Shown: one piece after another, positions 1-7,510 of the stretch | Position numbering within the stretch: position 1 is the stretch's first letter | Layout: each line of letters opens with the position of its first letter | NCBI GenBank assembly: GCA_964523405.1 | Contig: CAZGAQ010000043.1 | Coordinates: forward strand, 1-44,019 | Source of the DNA: CAZGAQ01 sp964523405 | GTDB taxonomy: Bacteria; Planctomycetota; Phycisphaerae; UBA1845; Fen-1342 | Length of the DNA stretch: 44,019 bases | Reading direction: 5' to 3' | The notes under the pieces: generated by a model | Database searches by the model: none | What the model was told of the DNA's origin: nothing | What the model saw: only the letters and a program-made list of their open reading frames with translations | Position numbers and translations under genes: made by a program

Positions 1-876
1 AACATTCGGAAGATCACGCAGACGATGCAGCTCATCGCCACGGCGCGCTATCAGAAGTGCCTGCAGCGGGCCGTGGCGTCGCAGCCGTATACGCAGAAGA
101 TCACCGAAATGATCCAGACGCTCGGCGGGCAGGGGGCGGCCGATCATCCGCTGCTGCAGCCGAATGCGGCCCCGCCGGCGAGCGTGCTGCTGGTGATCAC
201 GTCGAATCGCGGCTTGTGCGGGGCGTACAACGCGTCTGTGCTGCGCAAGCTGGCGGACGCGCGGCAGAGCCTGCAGAAGGATGGGATCGCGGCGCAGATG
301 GAGGTCGTCGGCAAGAAAGGCATCAACTACCTGAAGTTCCTGGGCGTGGACGTGGCCGAACGCATCACCGACGTCGAGGACAAGATCGCCTTCAGCCGGG
401 TGGCCGCGATGGCGGAGCGCTACATGGCGCTCTACGCGCGGCAGGAGATCCGGCGGGTCGACGTGGTCTACATGCAGTTCCACTCGGTGGGCGTGCAGCG
501 GGCGACCGTGGCCCAACTGCTGCCGATCGAACCGCCCAGGGCGGGCGAGACGCCGCACGGGGCGGGAGCGCGGACGGCGGCCGCAACGGGGTTAGTCTCC
601 GGTGCGTCCGGCACGCGGGTGGAGTTTGAGTTTTCGCCACCGCCGGCCGAGCTCTTGACGCGGCTGATTCCCGAAGCGGTGAAGATCCGCCTGTACCAGT
701 GCTTCAACGACGCCATCGTGTCGGAACAGGTGGCGCGGATGGTGGCGATGAAGGTCGCCACAGACGCCGGTGGCGACATGATCAAGTTCCTGACGCGGCA
801 ATACAACCGGGCGCGGCAGACGCAGATTACGACGGAATTGGCGGATATCGTCGGCGGGGCGAATGCGGTGCAGTGA
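1..876 (+). CDS. atpG: F1 ATP synthase gamma subunit (5' truncated by window edge)
   Basis: Central rotor shaft of F1; couples proton flow in Fo to catalysis in the alpha3-beta3 head at the inner face of the cytoplasmic membrane. The reading frame is open from base 1, and the first residues (NIRKITQTMQLIATARYQK) match the conserved N-terminal helix, so only about 15-20 residues are missing. Further family signatures are SNRGLCGAYN near residue 70 and the C-terminal helix ending ITTELADIVGGANAV. A short insert rich in Gly, Ala and Pro (around residues 178-206) follows the Rossmann-like part. The next operon gene, atpD, starts 514 bp downstream instead of the usual few bases, because a four-helix-bundle cassette lies between them. 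Confidence 0.96.
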   Translation, partial: NIRKITQTMQLIATARYQKCLQRAVASQPYTQKITEMIQTLGGQGAADHPLLQPNAAPPASVLLVITSNRGLCGAYNASVLRKLADARQSLQKDGIAAQMEVVGKKGINYLKFLGVDVAERITDVEDKIAFSRVAAMAERYMALYARQEIRRVDVVYMQFHSVGVQRATVAQLLPIEPPRAGETPHGAGARTAAATGLVSGASGTRVEFEFSPPPAELLTRLIPEAVKIRLYQCFNDAIVSEQVARMVAMKVATDAGGDMIKFLTRQYNRARQTQITTELADIVGGANAVQ

Positions 877-893
877 CGTCCTGTAAGGAATGA

Positions 894-919
894 CGAATTT
901 CGAATAGCGAATAGCGAAA
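894..919. repeat. Left arm (copy A) of a 26-nt inverted repeat
   Basis: Begins 17 bp after the atpG stop. It pairs with 1337-1362: 25 of 26 positions are complementary. The core reads CGAATTTCGAATAGCGAA. With its partner it brackets the four-helix-bundle ORF, and in the atp transcript the two arms could form a long stem. A third, solo copy is at 33239-33264. Confidence 0.85.
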
Positions 920-946
920 AAGCTGGCGTGGTCTAGCAATGCTGCG

Positions 947-1333
947 ATGGAGTCCGTTGTGCAACACTTGGCGTACAAGCCGCGCGAGATTGAAGAGCGC
1001 ACGTACGCCTTTGCGTGCCGCGTTCTCCGGCTCATCCGGGCAATGCCGAGAGACCTGGGCAGTCAAGTCATCGCGCGTCAGCTCGCCCGCAGCGGGACGA
1101 GTGTGGGCGCAAACGTGGAAGAGGCGCAGGGGGCGCACTCGCGTCGGGACTTCGCGCGCCGGATGAATATCGCACGCACAGAAGCACGCGAATCGCTCTA
1201 TTGGCTCAGGCTGGTGGCCGATTGTGAGATCCTGCCTCGCAAGCGACTTGAGGCACTGCTCACAGAGGCCGACGAGATCGTCCGTGCATTGGTGTCCATT
1301 GTGAAGAAAACGCGCCGAGCGAGCGCCGAGTAG
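947..1333 (+). CDS. Four-helix-bundle protein, 23S rRNA intervening-sequence (S23) type
   Basis: A 128-residue protein. Residues 43-90 carry the family signature: ARQLARSGTSVGANVEEA, then GAHSRRDFARRMNIARTEA and ESLYWLRL. Known relatives are encoded inside 23S rRNA intervening sequences, or are free-standing proteins of unknown function; the diversity-generating retroelement accessory protein Avd has the same fold. The ORF is inserted between atpG and atpD, in the same direction, between the near-perfect inverted repeat arms at 894-919 and 1337-1362. No good Shine-Dalgarno sequence precedes the ATG at 947, so translation may be weak or the start may differ. No reverse transcriptase or variable repeat was seen, so a DGR role is unlikely. 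Family assignment is firm; function is unknown. Confidence 0.85.
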   Translation: MESVVQHLAYKPREIEERTYAFACRVLRLIRAMPRDLGSQVIARQLARSGTSVGANVEEAQGAHSRRDFARRMNIARTEARESLYWLRLVADCEILPRKRLEALLTEADEIVRALVSIVKKTRRASAE

Positions 1334-1336
1334 CCC

Positions 1337-1362
1337 TTTCGTTATTCGCTATTCGAAATTCG
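1337..1362. repeat. Right arm (copy B) of the 26-nt inverted repeat
   Basis: Reverse complement of copy A (894-919) with one mismatch. It starts 3 bp after the four-helix-bundle stop and ends 28 bp before the atpD start, just upstream of the atpD ribosome binding site (GGAG, 7 nt from the ATG). Confidence 0.85.
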
Positions 1363-1390
1363 CAATTGGCGGATCGGCCGGAGAACGTGA

Positions 1391-2851
1391 ATGTCTACGC
1401 AGAGCGGCGAGAACAACGGCAAGATCGTCCAGGTCATCGGCTCGACTCTCGATGCGGAGTTCGACGCCGAGCGGCTGCCCAAGATCTACAACGCCCTGAA
1501 GGTCCAGGTCCGCCGGCCGGTCGGCGACCGCACCGAGGAGGAAACCCTCTGGTGCGAAGTCGCCCAGCACCTCGGCGGCTCCAAGATCCGCGCCGTAGCG
1601 CTCGGCTCGACCGACGGCCTGAAGCGCGGCATGTCCGTGCTCGACACCGGCGCACCGATCAGCGTGCCCGTCGGGCCCGCCACGCTCGGCCGCGTGTTCA
1701 ACCTCGTCGGCGAGCCCGTCGACGGACGCGGCCCGGTCCAGGCGGATAAGCGCATGCCGATCCACCGCGAACCGCCGGAGTTCGCCGACCTGACGCCGAA
1801 GACCGAGCAGTTCGAAACCGGCATCAAGGTCATCGACCTCCTCGTCCCGTTCGTCCGCGGCGGCAAGATCGGCCTGTTCGGCGGTGCCGGCTTGGGCAAG
1901 ACGGTCGTCATCCAGGAGCTGATCGCCCGCATCGCCACGCAGCACGGCGGCTTCTCCGTATTTGCGGGCGTCGGCGAACGCACCCGCGAAGGCAACGACC
2001 TGTGGCTCGAAATGCAGGAGGCCAAGATCGGCACGACCGGCAAGTCGGTCATCGATCAGACGGCCATGGTGTTCGGCCAGATGAACGAGCCGCCGGGCTC
2101 GCGCCTGCGGGCGGCGCTGTCCGCGCTGACCATGGCCGAGTACTTCCGCGACGAGTCCGGCGCCGACACGCTGCTGTTTGTGGACAACATTTTCCGCTTC
2201 TCGCAGGCGGGCTCCGAAGTGTCGGCCTTGCTCGGCCGCATGCCGTCGGCCGTCGGGTATCAGCCGACGCTGGGCACGGAGATGGGCGAGTTGCAGGAGC
2301 GCATCACGTCGACGCGGCAGGGGGCCGTCACGTCCGTGCAGGCGATTTACGTGCCGGCCGACGACCTGACCGACCCCGCGCCGGCCACGACGTTCACCCA
2401 CCTTGACGCGTTCATCGTGCTCGAGCGCTCGATCTCGGAGAAGGGTATCTATCCGGCCATCGACCCTCTGGGTTCGAGCAGCCGCGCGCTCGATCCGGGC
2501 GTCGTCGGTGAAGAGCACTACGCCATCGCCCGCCGCGTGCAGGAAATCCTGCAGCGCTACCGCAGCTTGCAGGACATCATCGCGATTCTCGGCGTGGAAG
2601 AACTGAGCGAAGAGGACAAGCTGATCGTGTCGCGCGCTCGCAAGATCGAGCGCTTCTTCAGCCAGCCGTTCTTCGTGGCCGAGACGTTCACGGGCTTCCC
2701 CGGCAACTACACGAAGAAGGAAGACACCCTGCGGAGCTTCAAGGAGCTGTGCGACGGCAAGTGGGACCACCTGCCCGAGCAGGCGTTCATGTACGTCGGC
2801 GGCATCGAGATGGCCGCCGAGAAGGCCGAGAAGCTCAAGGCCCAGGGTTAG
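1391..2851 (+). CDS. atpD: F1 ATP synthase beta subunit
   Basis: Catalytic subunit of F1, 486 residues, full length. The P-loop is GGAGLGKT at residues 164-171 (the common form is GGAGVGKT). The catalytic-glutamate motif GERTREG is near 195-201, followed by QMNEPPGSR and a Walker B strand ending LLFVDNIFRFSQ. The DELSEEDK loop reads VEELSEEDK. Start chosen at ATG 1391: GGAG lies 7 nt upstream and the protein begins with the expected N-terminal beta-barrel (GKIVQVIGSTLDAEF). It follows atpG in the usual order, but the epsilon gene atpC normally found after atpD is not present; the next gene is on the other strand. Confidence 0.98.
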   Translation: MSTQSGENNGKIVQVIGSTLDAEFDAERLPKIYNALKVQVRRPVGDRTEEETLWCEVAQHLGGSKIRAVALGSTDGLKRGMSVLDTGAPISVPVGPATLGRVFNLVGEPVDGRGPVQADKRMPIHREPPEFADLTPKTEQFETGIKVIDLLVPFVRGGKIGLFGGAGLGKTVVIQELIARIATQHGGFSVFAGVGERTREGNDLWLEMQEAKIGTTGKSVIDQTAMVFGQMNEPPGSRLRAALSALTMAEYFRDESGADTLLFVDNIFRFSQAGSEVSALLGRMPSAVGYQPTLGTEMGELQERITSTRQGAVTSVQAIYVPADDLTDPAPATTFTHLDAFIVLERSISEKGIYPAIDPLGSSSRALDPGVVGEEHYAIARRVQEILQRYRSLQDIIAILGVEELSEEDKLIVSRARKIERFFSQPFFVAETFTGFPGNYTKKEDTLRSFKELCDGKWDHLPEQAFMYVGGIEMAAEKAEKLKAQG

Positions 2852-3113
2852 CGGACAAGCGGCCCGCCGCAGATCTGGATCCTCACGTCGGCCCGGCCGC
2901 GTGCCGAGCCGCTCTAGCGAGATTGGGCCACGCGGGGAGAGCTGGCGCGGCATGAGTGCGTTCCCCGTCGTCCGGATTCGGGGGCAATTCGGGCGCAGCG
3001 GCGAAAGCCGGTTGCCTGAGGAAGGTCACTGCGCGCGATGCCACGGAGACGACCAGGTCTCGTCGTCTTCACCGTCGACCGCAGGCGGCCGACGCTGCAT
3101 TCCCAAGGGGTGG

Positions 3114-3680
3114 TTACGGGCGCGGGCTGATGCTGAGCTTACGCATCTTGCGCCAGAGCGTGATGCGGCTGATATTCAGCTCTTGGGCGGCGAGAGTGCG
3201 GTTCCAATTGTGGCGGCGAAGCACGTCCTCGATGGCGCGGCGTTCGCTGGCTTCGAGGATCGGCAGCTTCAGGTGCGGAGGTTGCGAAGGAGCGGCTTCC
3301 GAATACTGCAAGGCGTGAAAGGCCTCGACGCCGCCGGCGATTTGCCCGTCGAGATCGCGCAGGATCGTGAAGACAATCCGCACGGACATTTGCTCGTTGC
3401 GACGATTGAGCACGTAGATTTCGCGCGGCGCCGGGGCAGCGGTGCCATTCCGGAGGGTGATGGTCATGGGACAGTCGGTTGCAGTCCGACAGCCCGGGCT
3501 GCGGCAGACTTCGTAGCAGTGTTGGCCCACCACCTCGGTGCGGCGAAAGCCGGTCAGTCGCTCGGCCGCGCGGTTGAAGCTGGTGATGACGAAGTTGCGG
3601 TCCATGGTGAGGACCGCCTCGGGCACGGCATCCAGCACAGTCTCGAAGTGTTCTGGACCCAAACTCGGATTGACACACAT
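3114..3680 (-). CDS. PAS domain protein with C-terminal Fis-type helix-turn-helix, no AAA+ module
   Basis: A 188-residue regulator. PAS domain at about 10-125 (FETVLDAVPEAVLTMDRNF, then FNRAAERLTGF), with four cysteines at 55, 59, 64 and 70. A Fis-type HTH follows at about 143-183 (ERRAIEDVLRRHNWNRTLAA, then LNISRITLWRKMRKL). Sigma-54 activators normally have an AAA+ ATPase between these two domains; it is absent here, so the protein cannot be a standard sigma-54 activator. The start at ATG 3680 is preferred over the more distant in-frame start at 3788 because a promoter-like TATACT lies at 3699-3704 and the extra 36 residues match nothing. It is divergent from the VKOR-DsbA gene, and the cysteines suggest redox or metal sensing; this is inference. 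Confidence 0.85.
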   Translation of the reverse strand: MCVNPSLGPEHFETVLDAVPEAVLTMDRNFVITSFNRAAERLTGFRRTEVVGQHCYEVCRSPGCRTATDCPMTITLRNGTAAPAPREIYVLNRRNEQMSVRIVFTILRDLDGQIAGGVEAFHALQYSEAAPSQPPHLKLPILEASERRAIEDVLRRHNWNRTLAAQELNISRITLWRKMRKLSISPRP

Positions 3681-3698
3681 CTCGCTAGCCACGAGACC

Positions 3699-3728
3699 AG
3701 TATACCACAAAGGCCAAATCAAGTACAA
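3699..3728 (-). promoter_or_regulatory. Candidate promoter for the PAS-Fis gene
   Basis: On the minus strand TTGTAC (3723-3728), an 18-nt spacer, then TATACT (3699-3704, five of six matches to consensus). Transcription would start about 11 nt before the ATG at 3680. The -35 element is poor. Confidence 0.4.
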
Positions 3729-3910
3729 AGGGCGCGAGAAGGTTCCCGCGCACCGGCGGAACGCTGTGAAAATTCGTACACGGCGCACTTCGGGTCGCGG
3801 CGGCCGGTATTATTGTTGGCTAGGCACCCTGCGTGCGAAGCTGTTGACGGCGGCGTGATCAACTCGCTGTGGTCGCGGTAGGATCAGGGTACCGGCGAAT
3901 GGGAATGACT

Positions 3911-6130
3911 ATGGCCAAGAGAAAGCCGCCAAAACCGTTTCAGTCTGCCTCGGCTGCGACAAATCCGCCGTCGTCGGCCCCGCCCAAGGGGGCCTTGGTG
4001 CTGGGGAGCCTGTTTCTGGCGGTCGGCTGCGGGGCCGCCCTGCTGCTGGTGGTTGAGCACATTGCGGGGCTGGCGCTGCCGGGCTGCGGAGCCGGGGCGG
4101 CCTGTGACCAGATCACCAAGAGCGCATGGGGGAGGATCCCGCTCCCCGGGGCGGACGGTGGCTGGCCGGTGTCGTTCTTTGGGGCGGCGTACTTCGTAGC
4201 GCTGCTGGCCGCGTGGATTGCGGCGCGCGGTGCGTTGCCGCGGGCCGTGCAGTACATCGCGCGGCTGGGGCTGCTGGGTTCCGTGGGGTTCTGCGCGATC
4301 ATTGTCGTCAAATGGCTCCTGTGTCCATACTGCCTAGCGACGCACGCTGGGAACTTCGCGTTCGGGATCACGATGGAACTCGCCCAGCGACGTGCGGACC
4401 GCGGACGGCGGTGGTTGGGGGCACCGGCCTGGCTCTTTGCGGCGGTCTTCGCGCTGGCGAATTTCGGGCTCGGCGTATGGGACGCGCAGGCGCGGGCGGT
4501 GGCCGCGGCGAAGGCCGAGCGGGCGCGGATTGAGGCGCAGCAGGAGATCATCAAGAAGTCGGGCGGCACGGGCACGCCTTCGCAGCCGGTACCGGCGTCC
4601 ACAAGCGCGCCGGTGGCGAAATCGACTACAAACCAGGTACAGCCGACGACGCGCGAAACTCCGGGCGCGGCAGCAGCGGCGCCCGCCCCGGCGGGGCCGA
4701 CCGCGTCACAGCCGGCGGAGGGTGCCGGTTTCACCGGACGCTATCGCCGCGGGCCCGCCGAAGCGGCCATCCGCATCATGCTGTTCACCGACTTCCAGTG
4801 CCCCGACTGCCGGATGATCGAGCAGCAGATCGACCAGATTATGCGCGACCCGCAGCGATTTCCGAGCGTGTCGGTGTCGATGAAGCACTTTCCGTTCAGC
4901 CCGCTGTGCAACCCGGCTGCCAAGATGAACCTGCACCCCAATGCGTGCTGGGCCGCGCGGGCGGCCGAGGCTGCCGGCATCCTCTGGGGCGCCGACGGGT
5001 TCTGGAAGATGCACGACTGGCTGTTCGCGCGCAAGGGCGTGTTCGAGAAGGAGGCGGAGGTCGTCGAGGCGATTCGGAGTTTCGGCTACGAACCGGGCGA
5101 TTTCTTCAAGGTCATGTCCGGTCCGGAGACGGCACGGCGGGTTCAGGCGGACTGCGCGGAAGCCAACGCGCTGGGCCTGTTCTTCACGCCGATGATCTTC
5201 ATCAATGGCGTCGAGCTGAAAGGCTGGAGCGCGCCAAACGCGCTGCTGCGCACGGTGGAAGCCGTCGCGGCGACGAACCCACCGCCGCGTAGCGCGCTGT
5301 ACGACCAACCGCCCGGCGCGCTGGAGAAGTACGTGGCCGACTGGCGCGACGAGGCCGTGCGGCAACTGCCACTGGACGAGCCGGCCTGGACGCTGGGCCC
5401 GGCGGACGCCGCCGTGCAGGTTGTGTTGTGGGGGGACTACACGGAGGCCGGGACCATCCAGACGGACCGGATCATTCGCACATTCCAGCAAGGGCGCGCG
5501 GACGTGAAGTACACGTTCCGCCACTGTCCGTTCAACAGCGACTGCAATCCGATGCTGCCGTTCCGCCGCCACCCGCTGGCGTGCTGGGCAGCGCAGACCG
5601 CCGAGGCGGCCGGGCGGGTGGCGGGCAACGATGGGTACTGGCGGATGCACCTGTGGCTGATGGAGCATTGCGACGGAGCGCTGCAGGCCGTGGCGGCGCA
5701 GTGGAAGGTGCCGCCGCAGGCGCTGCGTGACGCCTTGTTCACGATGTCGGCGGACGAACGGGCGAAGAATGCGGCGAAGCTGGGCGTGGACGCGGAGGCG
5801 GTGCTGACGGCGCTGCTGCAGAGGGCGGAAGCGGATCTGCGGGCGGACGCCGCGCAGCTCGGTGTGGAGTACGATGCGCTGCAGGCGGCGCGGGAGCGGC
5901 CGGACGTACGGGCGGCCATCAGCGCGGACATCGAGGCGGGCAAGAAGTTGCCGGTACTGCGGTACGGCATGCCGCCGGGGCTGCACGGGATTCCGACGAT
6001 CTTCATCAACAGCAAGCTCGTGCCGCGCTGGCAGATGGATACGCAGCCCGTGCTCGACGTCATTCTGAAAGCCGCGGCAGAGGATGCGGGCAAAGCGGCG
6101 CACGCGGCGCCGGGTGGTCAAGGGGTGTAG
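3911..6130 (+). CDS. Vitamin K epoxide reductase-DsbA-DsbA fusion (disulfide bond formation)
   Basis: About 739 residues. Residues 27-180 are a VKOR domain with four or five membrane helices, the active-site pair CPYC at 138-141 and the shuttle loop cysteines C59 and C65. A proline/alanine-rich linker follows, then a DsbA-like thioredoxin domain with CPDC at 297-300 and the cis-Pro motif TPMIFING. A second thioredoxin-like domain (about 490-725) keeps IPTIFINS and the same internal Cys pair, but reads YTEAGT (512-515 region) where CxxC should be, so it is probably redox-dead. VKOR oxidises the fused DsbA, which then oxidises exported proteins, in place of DsbB/DsbA. Start: ATG 3911 has GGGA 6 nt upstream; ATG 3899 or GTG 3869 are possible. 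The metalloprotease gene follows by 3 bp, probably as an operon. Confidence 0.9.
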   Translation: MAKRKPPKPFQSASAATNPPSSAPPKGALVLGSLFLAVGCGAALLLVVEHIAGLALPGCGAGAACDQITKSAWGRIPLPGADGGWPVSFFGAAYFVALLAAWIAARGALPRAVQYIARLGLLGSVGFCAIIVVKWLLCPYCLATHAGNFAFGITMELAQRRADRGRRWLGAPAWLFAAVFALANFGLGVWDAQARAVAAAKAERARIEAQQEIIKKSGGTGTPSQPVPASTSAPVAKSTTNQVQPTTRETPGAAAAAPAPAGPTASQPAEGAGFTGRYRRGPAEAAIRIMLFTDFQCPDCRMIEQQIDQIMRDPQRFPSVSVSMKHFPFSPLCNPAAKMNLHPNACWAARAAEAAGILWGADGFWKMHDWLFARKGVFEKEAEVVEAIRSFGYEPGDFFKVMSGPETARRVQADCAEANALGLFFTPMIFINGVELKGWSAPNALLRTVEAVAATNPPPRSALYDQPPGALEKYVADWRDEAVRQLPLDEPAWTLGPADAAVQVVLWGDYTEAGTIQTDRIIRTFQQGRADVKYTFRHCPFNSDCNPMLPFRRHPLACWAAQTAEAAGRVAGNDGYWRMHLWLMEHCDGALQAVAAQWKVPPQALRDALFTMSADERAKNAAKLGVDAEAVLTALLQRAEADLRADAAQLGVEYDALQAARERPDVRAAISADIEAGKKLPVLRYGMPPGLHGIPTIFINSKLVPRWQMDTQPVLDVILKAAAEDAGKAAHAAPGGQGV

Positions 6131-6133
6131 ACG

Positions 6134-7315
6134 ATGGATCAGATGCAGACAAGCGGCGCGACGCGGCATGGACTGCGCTGGGCGCTGCTCGCGCTGGCGA
6201 GTGCGTGGGTGCTGGCGGCCGGGGCGCAGGCGGCCTTGCCGGTGTACCCCACGCGTTACTACGTGCTGAACACGGACTTGGATCCGAACGGCGTGCAGGA
6301 AGTGACCATGCGGATCACCCTGATGGCCGAGGAGTACCAGCGGCGCACGCAGGGTTTCGCCGGGCAAGTGCGCGACCGCCTGCCATTCTACGTGTTCACC
6401 AAGCGCGCGGACTACATCGCGGCCGGCGGCATGCCGGGCTCGGCGGGCGTATTCACGGGCCATGCTTTGGCGGCCGTCCTGACGGAGGCGAAGCCCGAAT
6501 TCACCTGGCACACGATCCAGCATGAGGGCTTCCACCAGTTTGTGCACGCGACGATGGGCGACCAGATCCCCGTGTGGGCCAACGAGGGCATGGCCGAATA
6601 TTTCGGTGAGGGCCGGTTTACCGGAGATCGGTTCATCGTGGGCTTGATCCCCCCCGAGCGGCTGGCGCGCATTCAGAAGGGCATCAAGGAGGCGAAGTTC
6701 AGGTCGCTCAAGGGGATGATGACGACCAGCCACGACCTGTGGAACTCGAAGCTGGCGGCGGAGAATTATGACCAGGCGTGGTCGATGGTCCAGTTCCTGG
6801 CGCACGGCGACCACGGCCGCTATGAGCAGCCCTTTAACGCGTTTCTCAAGGACGTCAGCCGCCAGATGGACTGGGAGCGGGCATGGCAGAAGAACTTCGG
6901 CAACGACGTCGTGGCATTCGAGCAGCGGTGGAAGGAATACTGGCTGGGGCTGCCGGACGACCCGACCGCGGAACTGCGCGCCGAGGCCGTGCTGTCCACC
7001 GTGACGAGCTTCTACGCCCGGGCGGCCAGCCAGCGGCAGAAGTTCGCCACGTGGGAGGAGTTTGTGGCGGCCGCCGCAGGGGGCCAGCTGCGGGCGCACG
7101 CGAAGGACTACCTGCCACCGACGCTCCTGGGGGCCGCGCTGCAGGAGACGGCCAAGCTCGGCGCCTGGTCGCTGGCGGACGTGAAGAGCGGCTGGGCCTG
7201 GCCGGTCTGCACGACCAAGAGCGGACGGGTCCTGGAAGGTCATTTCAAGATCGCCGACGGGCGCGTGAAGTCGGTCAGTGTCGAGGACGGGAAGCCGGCC
7301 AAGAAGAAGCCTTAA
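6134..7315 (+). CDS. Secreted gluzincin-like metalloprotease, DUF1570 type
   Basis: 393 residues. A signal peptide (about 1-33, ending AGAQA before ALPVYPTRYY) indicates export. The zinc motif HEGFH is at 130-134 and NEGMAEYF at 150-157, which supplies the third (Glu) ligand of gluzincins. The C-terminal part (about 330-393) is a small basic region. It lies 3 bp after the VKOR-DsbA gene and is very likely cotranscribed. Substrate unknown. The DUF1570 label is from the general form HExxH...NEG(M/L)AEYF, which is common in planctomycetes; it was not tested by search. Confidence 0.8.
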   Translation: MDQMQTSGATRHGLRWALLALASAWVLAAGAQAALPVYPTRYYVLNTDLDPNGVQEVTMRITLMAEEYQRRTQGFAGQVRDRLPFYVFTKRADYIAAGGMPGSAGVFTGHALAAVLTEAKPEFTWHTIQHEGFHQFVHATMGDQIPVWANEGMAEYFGEGRFTGDRFIVGLIPPERLARIQKGIKEAKFRSLKGMMTTSHDLWNSKLAAENYDQAWSMVQFLAHGDHGRYEQPFNAFLKDVSRQMDWERAWQKNFGNDVVAFEQRWKEYWLGLPDDPTAELRAEAVLSTVTSFYARAASQRQKFATWEEFVAAAAGGQLRAHAKDYLPPTLLGAALQETAKLGAWSLADVKSGWAWPVCTTKSGRVLEGHFKIADGRVKSVSVEDGKPAKKKP

Positions 7316-7326
7316 CAGCCTGTTAA
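7312..7326. repeat. Short perfect palindrome at the metalloprotease stop codon
   Basis: TTAACAG and CTGTTAA flank one central base and include the TAA stop. The loop is too short for a standard terminator; it could be a protein binding site or chance. Confidence 0.3.
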
Positions 7327-7475
7327 AGAACGCCCTCCGGACGCACGGCTTCGCCGCGGATGCCGGGTCCGGCTACCGTCAACGTCGGCTCGAGCGGCTG
7401 CGCGAGTGGTGTGTTGCCTCGTCGCGTCAGGCCAGAGGACGACACCGCATTTCCCGTGCGCTGCGAGACGCGCGG

Positions 7476-7504
7476 TTGCGGTGGCGCGGCGGGGCCTATA
7501 GATT
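7476..7504 (+). promoter_or_regulatory. Weak promoter candidate directly before mutS
   Basis: TTGCGG (7476-7481), a 17-nt spacer and TAGATT (7499-7504). The -10 element ends 6 nt before the GTG start, which would give a leaderless mRNA. Both boxes are weak. Confidence 0.25.
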
Positions 7505-7510
7505 CCGGTT

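Noticed and set aside
947..1333. Diversity-generating retroelement accessory protein (Avd)
   Set aside because: Same fold, but no reverse transcriptase, template repeat or variable repeat nearby.
1349..2953. 534-codon reading frame on the minus strand opposite atpD
   Set aside because: Shadow of a high-GC gene; Arg/Leu/Ala-rich with no domain, while atpD on the plus strand is certain.
2901..3881. 326-codon plus-strand reading frame considered as atpC
   Set aside because: No epsilon-subunit motif, too long, and antisense to the PAS-Fis gene.
4706..7243. 845-codon minus-strand reading frame
   Set aside because: Opposite the VKOR-DsbA and metalloprotease genes; arginine- and histidine-rich composition typical of a third-position shadow.
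7312..7326. Terminator after the metalloprotease
   Set aside because: Perfect palindrome but with a one-base loop and overlapping the stop codon; no T-run.
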